A stretch of DNA of 64,000 bases from Amoebidium appalachense (lineage: Eukaryota > Ichthyosporea): positions 13,144,001 to 13,208,000 of the forward strand of contig CAVNZM010000002.1 of the NCBI GenBank assembly GCA_963693365.1. The letters are read 5' to 3'. The position numbers and the translations under genes were made by a program. The notes beneath the pieces are model-generated. The model saw only the letters and a list, made by a program, of their open reading frames with translations, did not search any database and was not told the origin of the DNA. This document shows, one piece after another, positions 58,508 through 64,000 of the stretch (position 1 is its first letter; each line of letters starts with the position of its first letter).

Positions 58508-59104
58508 TTGCGTGGGTGGAAGTGTATTGTGGTAGTTTATGTGGTGTGTGCGTGTGTGCGTCCATGCGTGCATGTGTTCGTGCTTGTGTGTGTGCGTGTG
58601 TGTGCTTGTTTGTGTGTGTGTTGTGTACGTAAATATGCACATGCGGGCCTGTCTCTGTGTGTGTGACACTTGTGAGCTGGTGGTGACGAGTGGGTGGCTG
58701 AATTGGAGTGGTGCCTCACATGGTGCCTCCTATTATCCTCATATCTGGATGGACACCCATGTTTTTCCACGTTGGTAGGGGAGAAGCAAGGGCAAATAAC
58801 ACGAAGCCTCGCGTTGCATTAAAGGTTTTTTTGATGTCATCTCACCCCCTTTTTGCACACAGAGTCGCGCACGCAACCAGGCCAGTACTGCCTGTCATTC
58901 TGCAACGAAAAGACACGACACTGTCGCATCTTCATTAACGAGAGGGGGGAATACTATCTGACAACCACGCGCTCCTTTAAGACACTTGCGGATTTGATCT
59001 ACTTCTATACACACACGTCTGCGTTGCATTGTGTGGGCAGCAATTCAAACTACTTTCGGCTTAAGATACCGTGCAAGGTGCGGTTGGAGGACCTGCCATC
59101 GTGA
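52667..59104 (+). CDS. RING-H2 plus SH2 domain protein, putative phosphotyrosine-directed E3 ligase (4 exons, 223 aa)
   Basis: Exons: 52667-52728, 55540-55724, 57419-57601, 58863-59104 (TGA), 672 nt, all in phase. The ATG has a strong context (GGGACCATGG). The RING-H2 finger uses Cys29, Cys32, Cys47, His49, His52, Cys55, Cys67 and Cys70 (CIIC ... CGHSFHYAC ... CPAC). A linker of about 45 residues leads to an SH2 domain from Trp117 ([16 protein letters not shown]), with the phosphotyrosine-binding arginine at 143 in FLVRES, which is split across exons 3 and 4; the domain ends near LRLEDLPS-like VRLEDLPS at the stop. RING fingers recruit E2 enzymes and SH2 domains bind phosphotyrosine, so a ligase acting on tyrosine-phosphorylated partners is inferred, as with Cbl, but the domain order is reversed and no TKB helical part is present. 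Exon 1 rests on phase and start context only. Exon 3 needs the second AG of a CAGAG acceptor. Confidence 0.8.
54290..54578. repeat. (CA)n microsatellite with ACCACA interruptions, about 290 bp
   Basis: It lies in intron 1 of the RING-SH2 gene and follows a C-run, an A-run and CCACCACCA. Confidence 0.95.
55405..55485. repeat. (CA)n microsatellite
   Basis: A dinucleotide array shortly upstream of the RING exon, flanked by ACGTAC-rich DNA. Confidence 0.95.
56095..56279 (+). mobile_element. C-tailed SINE-like element, subfamily A, 5' truncated
   Basis: It starts at TAACGAGGGGAATAGGTCGA directly after a C-run and ends in a C-run. A more degraded relative seems to lie immediately upstream (about 55998-56080). 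Confidence 0.85.
56727..57038 (+). promoter_or_regulatory. Promoter-like island inside a RING-SH2 intron
   Basis: A repeat-free island (about 56400-57055) contains ATTGG (56727-56731), TATAAA (56773-56778) and a 34-codon ORF starting at 56934 ([20 protein letters not shown], ending at 57038). Spacing suits a TATA promoter. It could be an internal promoter, a nested small gene or chance. Confidence 0.25.
58267..58370. repeat. (GT)n microsatellite
   Basis: A GT array followed by GCGC-rich and irregular GT repeats to about 58660, in the last intron of the RING-SH2 gene. Confidence 0.95.
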
Positions 59105-59113
59105 GAGGAGAGT

Positions 59114-59148
<35 letters not shown>

Positions 59149-61600
59149 GAGGGGGGAGGGAGAGATAAGGGGGTGGGGGGGAGGGGGGGGGGCAAAACTG
59201 ACGGGGGGAGGTAGAGACATAATTATCTCGCCTTATTCTTACACACGCTGCTTTATTACCTGCTGCTAAGTTTTGCTTTTTTTTTTCTCCGGGGGGGGGG
59301 GGGGGGGGGGGGGGGGGGTATTCTCGTCTCTGGGTACTAGGTATGTTTAGACACATTTTTTTAATTGGTGGTTTTGGCTGTGAGCTAAGTTGCACGCACA
59401 TACTCAAACTGTGTTATTATAGTAGCTCTGGATGTTCGACTATCGCTACAGGCTAATAGTTTTGGCAAGCTGCCATTTCGTCGACACATGCACAAATCTT
59501 AGCTCCACATGTTGATATACATTTGATATATGAAAAGTAATATTTACCTAGACGATTAATAAACTACTTGATTGTTGCTGTTGCACTACAGTAACTGTTC
59601 GAACGTTCTTGTGCACGTGAGCCGCCCCCTTGTCACATGGCAGAACCCATTCATCATGTCAACCTGAAAAATCCCCATGTATCATGCACATGAAGGGAGG
59701 AAGGGTGGATACATCACGGCGAGAACTTAGGCGATATGAAATGAAATATCATATCCGAGCTAGACTGTGCACGTGGCGCCCTCGAGCTCAGAGTCACGGC
59801 CGTGCTTTGTTTGCCTGCCCTTACATGTCTGGGTATTCAAGAATAACTGTCAACCACATGCATGGGAGCACTACGATGCGTGCCACATGGGCACACTCCA
59901 TGCGCCGAAGGCCTAGAAGACTAGTCTCCGACTTCACTGATATCGATGCCTAAGTTGCAGGACGCATGCCGTGCTTTTCAATTAAAGGTTGAGACTTTCC
60001 GTCGTCACATACTTGTTGAATCAGGGTGGCTGGGTACGTACGCGTGTTTGTGGAGGGGAATTCGAAGGCGGATTCCGGAGACAGGGTCACGGTGCACACG
60101 ATGCACAGGTTGGGGGGGGAGGTGAACAGGAGGCCGACGAATCGAAATCACACACAAGATCACCATGCGCGCAACGTAAAAACCATCTCCCTGTCACGTA
60201 CGGCAGTTGAAGGATCCTGAGTGTTGCATGCCCTTCTTGGTGTTCTCTGTTCTGTTATCTCTGCTTTCTATCAAAACTTTAGCTGGGGGTCGGAGTGGGG
60301 AGCTCCTGCTTCCACCAAAGAGGCAGCTGGCCGGTGCAGCCGGCAACCCGGCCCCCTCAGGCTTTTGTCACAGAGAATGGAAAAAATCAGAGCCGCATTC
60401 TGATTGGAGCGCATTCAATATGGTAACTATATCCATTTAGGGATTGGAGCGCCTTCAACATGGTTATTAGAGGCGCATATGCATTGGTTAGCGGCAAATA
60501 CGGCCTTGACCCATTCTCTAGCTTGAAGTCACCAGCCATGGAGTCTGCATGCAGTTGTAGAAATGCGTTTCTGGAGTCGGAACGATCCGGCACTGCACGA
60601 TGCATGCCCTTCACACAACATAGCGTAATGTGTGCCCTTTGCTATAGCCTATAGCCTATGATGGAGTTTTCTAGCACGGCAACACACACTAGAGTTCATA
60701 GGCGTCACAGGCACCCCCAGATCTAGATGACTTACAACACACCACCTTATGCATGTACGGTATACCGCCATGCATATGTGCCTCTTTTATCGACGGCTTC
60801 AAGTGGGTGGAAGCTCAGACAAGAAGGCAGACGCAGTTGTAAATGAAGCAATCACTGAAACCCCTCACATATGTACACAACACACACTGATAGAGACAGC
60901 ACACGTAAAGGCCTTTCGATCCCGCAGTGCTTCAAGCGTAATATGCTGTCAAGGCCTAAGACACACGTAAACGGGGTGAGTCACTGAGCAGCAACCACAG
61001 CTTTGTTACTTGAATTTGCCCCACTAGTCGTGAAAGCGCACGCACATGCACAGGTGTATACAGTGCACAGCCTACTGCCATAAGTGAAAAGTGAAACATT
61101 GTGAAAAGCACAGAATCTACAGGGTTTTCGTCTACTGGTGATGTAATAGATCGAATGCATACACGCTGTGGTGTGACCTTTGGTCAGTTGCCCTCGGCTG
61201 AATCCCGAGAAGCAGAGAGAGCAAACAGCTGCCTGATAGTTTTCCTCTCCTGCGCCGTTGAGCCACTTTTTGCGCTGCTTGGTCTCACACAGCATATTTA
61301 GAGCAGTTTTTGTTTCTAGAGAAAAGTCACCAGAAGGATACAAACAAATGCACCACACGATGTTCAGTTGAGATCAGTCCGGTTCGGGGCCAGCCACAAA
61401 CACGGTTGGTTTACTGAGGACACAGCGTGCCCAGCTAACTATGGAACCAAGATTACGGCACATACGCTAACTTTCATCAGTTTTACAGCATGTACAACAG
61501 TCCAAAAACACATTTTCCTGCATAAAGCACGGTCAAACAACCGATGACATTCGAGAATCATAGTTCAAAAACATAACACATTTCGGGCCACATTCAAGGA
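59105..61600. other. Intergenic, no gene recognised
   Basis: It holds G-runs (about 59114-59146 and 59291-59328), a possible polyadenylation signal for the RING-SH2 gene (AATAAA, 59558-59563) and a 40-bp tandem duplication (GATTGGAGCGCATTC at 60402, GATTGGAGCGCCTTC at 60442). The open frames here, up to 125 codons, show no recognisable domain or splice context. Confidence 0.5.
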
Positions 61601-61996
61601 TTATACACACACAGCCGAGGGCTGGGGCTGCGCCAGTCGGTCCCACTTTCCAACCACCTTCCCGTTTTCCCCATTCCTCTCACACAGTCTCTTGCAGTCT
61701 ATGGTAACCCCATCTTCCTCCTCTTCCCCCCGGTATCTCTTGGTGCTGCAGCTGCCGCTATCCAACTCGGGTTCATCCTCGTCAGAGCACACAGGCACAA
61801 GCTCCTCATCACTCTCGCAGCTTTCTGTCTCCAGTTGTGTCTGAAGTTTGTCGAAAAGTCGTTGGATGTGAAGGCAATGCGCTAGCCTATCAAGGTGCTT
61901 CTTGTCGTTCATTTTCCGTAGACTGATGTCAATCAGTTGGTTGAGTGTGCGGCCCGGCAGGCTGCTGGCGGGGGGACTGCGCGGTGCAAGAACCAT
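61601..61996 (-). CDS. Small intronless gene, possible SERTA-like protein (131 aa)
   Basis: A complete ORF from ATG (61994-61996) to TAA. The first half has a helical amphipathic segment at about residues 16-56 (LNQLIDISLRKMNDKKHL, then HIQRLFDKLQTQLE). It loosely follows the SERTA pattern of leucines around a S-L-x-K motif. Next comes an acidic stretch (SDEELVPVCSDEDEPELDSG and GEEEEDG), then a basic/polar tail. SERTA proteins are small nuclear cofactors of E2F and chromatin regulators with similar acidic tails; that identity is tentative, since the match is by pattern only. A TATA box and two CCAAT boxes lie at suitable distance upstream, which supports a real transcription unit. Confidence 0.5.
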   Translation of the reverse strand: MVLAPRSPPASSLPGRTLNQLIDISLRKMNDKKHLDRLAHCLHIQRLFDKLQTQLETESCESDEELVPVCSDEDEPELDSGSCSTKRYRGEEEEDGVTIDCKRLCERNGENGKVVGKWDRLAQPQPSAVCV

Positions 61997-62169
61997 TTTC
62001 CTTGAAAGTTAAAAGGCAATGAGACGTGCTTAGAAATACATCAAACTACGGACTCAAAACGTTGACGAATTTCACTTTCTGCACTTTGAAAACAAAACAA
62101 CCTGGTGCACGGGATGAAGAGGTGAGGAGCATACACGTGTTGTGTTTGTTGCTGTCGTGTGCAAATCTG

Positions 62170-62252
62170 TTTTATATACCATCGACGCAAGCTAGGAATG
62201 TCGCGGGAACATGTTTGATTGGATAACTTCACACGTATGACTTGTAACCAAT
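62170..62252 (-). promoter_or_regulatory. TATA box and CCAAT boxes upstream of the 131-aa gene
   Basis: Minus-strand TATATAAAA at 62178-62170, about 175 bp before the ATG; CCAAT on the minus strand at 62222-62218 and on the plus strand at 62248-62252. The order and spacing (CCAAT 40-75 bp before TATA) are typical of RNA polymerase II promoters. Confidence 0.5.
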
Positions 62253-64000
62253 AGTCGCGTGGACACGCTTTTAAGTTATCGTAACTTACCCGGAATTCTC
62301 AGCACGCAAATTTGGAGACAAATAAAATATTTCACTTGCTGAAAATTCCCAAATACCATTGAAAACCATAAAAAATTGGGCAATTTATTTCGTTTATACT
62401 ATGTTCGAATGAGAACGAAAATATTGCTTTTGGGGCTTCAACAACAACTTTTTGCCCTGCCTCTAAAGAGTACACGTGCATTCCGGAGTGCACACAGCTG
62501 TGAATGATCGAGCATCAAGTTAAAGTTCTGATAATGCAATAATATCGGAAGATCATAGCCGAAAAGTCTTTCTTTTTGTTTTAGCCCTGCGAATCACGAA
62601 AAATATGATTTCAAAATATAATCAGAGTAGGGGCCCCGACCCGGAACGTGCGCCGGCCTCCGTCCACGTGTACACCTGGGCTCCCCCCAAAATGTTTGCG
62701 TGATGCATCTGCGCCGATGACGTCACTGACTATTGATATCGGTCGGGCTAGGCCGTGCAGTTGACATCAGTTGTAATGCTTCATAAAAAATATTGAAATA
62801 CATAAGGGCTATGTTGTATAGCCTTTTCTAATGACTGTGACAAATTACTCATAGGCAGTATTGAGAGCCCGACAGGTGTGGTCTCGAGGCGAGGTGGTGG
62901 TCGTCAAGGGGGAACGGTTGCCTTTTTAGGTCGGAGTCGGCGGGAATCACTTTTATTGGCTGACCGAAGCGCTACTCAAAGTCACAATTTGACTCACAAA
63001 CACGGCGGCTGCTAAAACATATTTTTAGATGCTCAGTAGCTGTCAGCCGCAGGCCCTAGGACTCGTTTGTATGTTGCTACAAGACAGAAAGGGCCAAGCA
63101 GTTACAATCCATGGAGCTGATGATTTAATTCTCTATGGTTGTACATGTACTGGTGTGGCCGCGTACTCGGCCGCATGCATGCATGATCTATGGGTTACAT
63201 GTGCATGCATGCATGATCACGGCCATCTAGAGCCTCTAGATGGCCGTGATGCATGATCTATGGATTACATGTGCACTATTCGGAACGTCGAGCAATGCGC
63301 CGTAGGATAGAAAATCAGAAAAGCATGGGCACTCTCACTGGCTGTCTTTATAGTTTGTACTGGTTGGCCACAAGAGATATCTACAATGCCGATGAACAGC
63401 AAAAACATCGTCATGATCATGAGGGCGTTCTCCGACAGACTATTGTAGCTATAGGTTAGGCCTAGGGTACCGGTGTTGCATGCAAGCTTATGAAGGAACA
63501 CATGAGTCTCGAATGGTTGGAGGCCGATAGTGGGTGCAGCTGCCCTTGGTCAGGCACGGCATAGATATCGATGCGCCTTGCGAGTCCCGCCGTAGCGCGC
63601 ATGCATATGTGCACTCTGTCTAGAATTCGCTCGTGCAGAAATGGAGGCCTCGAAGCTGGCACCTGCAGACCATGCTCATTCGTCTGCGATGTTTTGAGTT
63701 GTGCACAAACACTGGCAGACTGATGATTTTATGAAACTGCCGACTGACACGCGTTCATGCATGAGCTCGGGCTCTGTGTACATACATGTAGGGAGCTCAC
63801 CGTCACAGCTGCAGGGTGACGTGCTGATCATGAGGGCGCGGCGCACGCAGGCCGGCCGCTTGCTGATTGCAGCTGCTGATTACGCGACTGCAAGAGCCGG
63901 TGAAAATATGAATTGGCGCGCTGACTGTCAATTGGTTTCTCGCTTCAGCTCTATAGCTTACTAGAGCTTATATACCTAAGATTTGATTGATTCATAGTCA
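62253..64000. other. Unique DNA, no gene recognised
   Basis: Without long homopolymers or microsatellites. It contains a GATGACGTCACTGA CRE-like site near 62715, GCATGC-rich words and the inverted repeat near 63.2 kb. No open frame shows a known domain. Confidence 0.5.
63216..63250. repeat. Perfect 17-bp inverted repeat with 1-nt spacer, flanked by direct repeats
   Basis: ATCACGGCCATCTAGAG (63216-63232) is mirrored by CTCTAGATGGCCGTGAT (63234-63250). On both sides lies GCATGATCTATGGRTTACAT (about 63181-63203 and 63251-63273). Confidence 0.9.

Noticed and set aside
59630-59953. A 107-codon plus-strand frame downstream of RING-SH2
   Set aside because: Arg/His-rich composition, no domain, no start or promoter support.

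Overview
This is a nuclear eukaryotic window. Short exons (about 20-325 bp) with GT-AG borders sit inside introns several times their size. The introns and intergenic DNA are packed with (CA)n, (CT)n and (GA)n microsatellites and with unusually long poly-C and poly-G runs, many of 30-58 nt. A canonical SH2 domain and a recognisable GM130 golgin suggest Holozoa. Intron-dense genes and an intronless beta-helix gene fit a unicellular holozoan such as an ichthyosporean, but the species is an inference. Nearly all of the long [10 protein letters not shown] and GGGG reading frames are low-complexity artefacts. The gene models here were built by joining exons by eye; in each spliced model every junction keeps the reading frame.

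Layout: 1-5061 is repeat-rich or unrecognised. 5062-12408 (+) encodes a 348-residue protein with four CBS domains and a probable mitochondrial presequence. 13.9-15.7 kb holds unrecognised exon-like open frames, one with an in-frame stop. 15839-17036 (-) is an intronless secreted parallel beta-helix gene carrying a one-base frameshift in a G8 run. 19165-36949 (-) is a complete 25-exon COPB2 (beta'-COP, 898 aa). 37389-50950 (+) is a 22-exon GOLGA2/GM130 homologue (929 aa), head-to-head with COPB2 across about 440 bp. 52667-59104 (+) is a four-exon, 223-residue protein that is essentially one RING-H2 finger plus one SH2 domain. 61601-61996 (-) is a small intronless gene with a faint SERTA-like segment and a TATA/CCAAT promoter. 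62.25-64 kb shows no gene.

Two themes stand out. COPB2 (COPI coat) and GM130 (cis-Golgi tether for COPI vesicles) act in the same step of Golgi traffic and appear to share a promoter region. Many introns also carry an interspersed roughly 280-bp element. It has a tRNA-like B-box segment, a conserved self-complementary stem with compensatory changes between two subfamilies, and a poly-C tail, and looks like a SINE that ends in C rather than A.

The RING-SH2 protein is the best candidate for something undescribed: a minimal, single-chain, phosphotyrosine-guided E3 ligase with a domain order (RING then SH2) opposite to Cbl.
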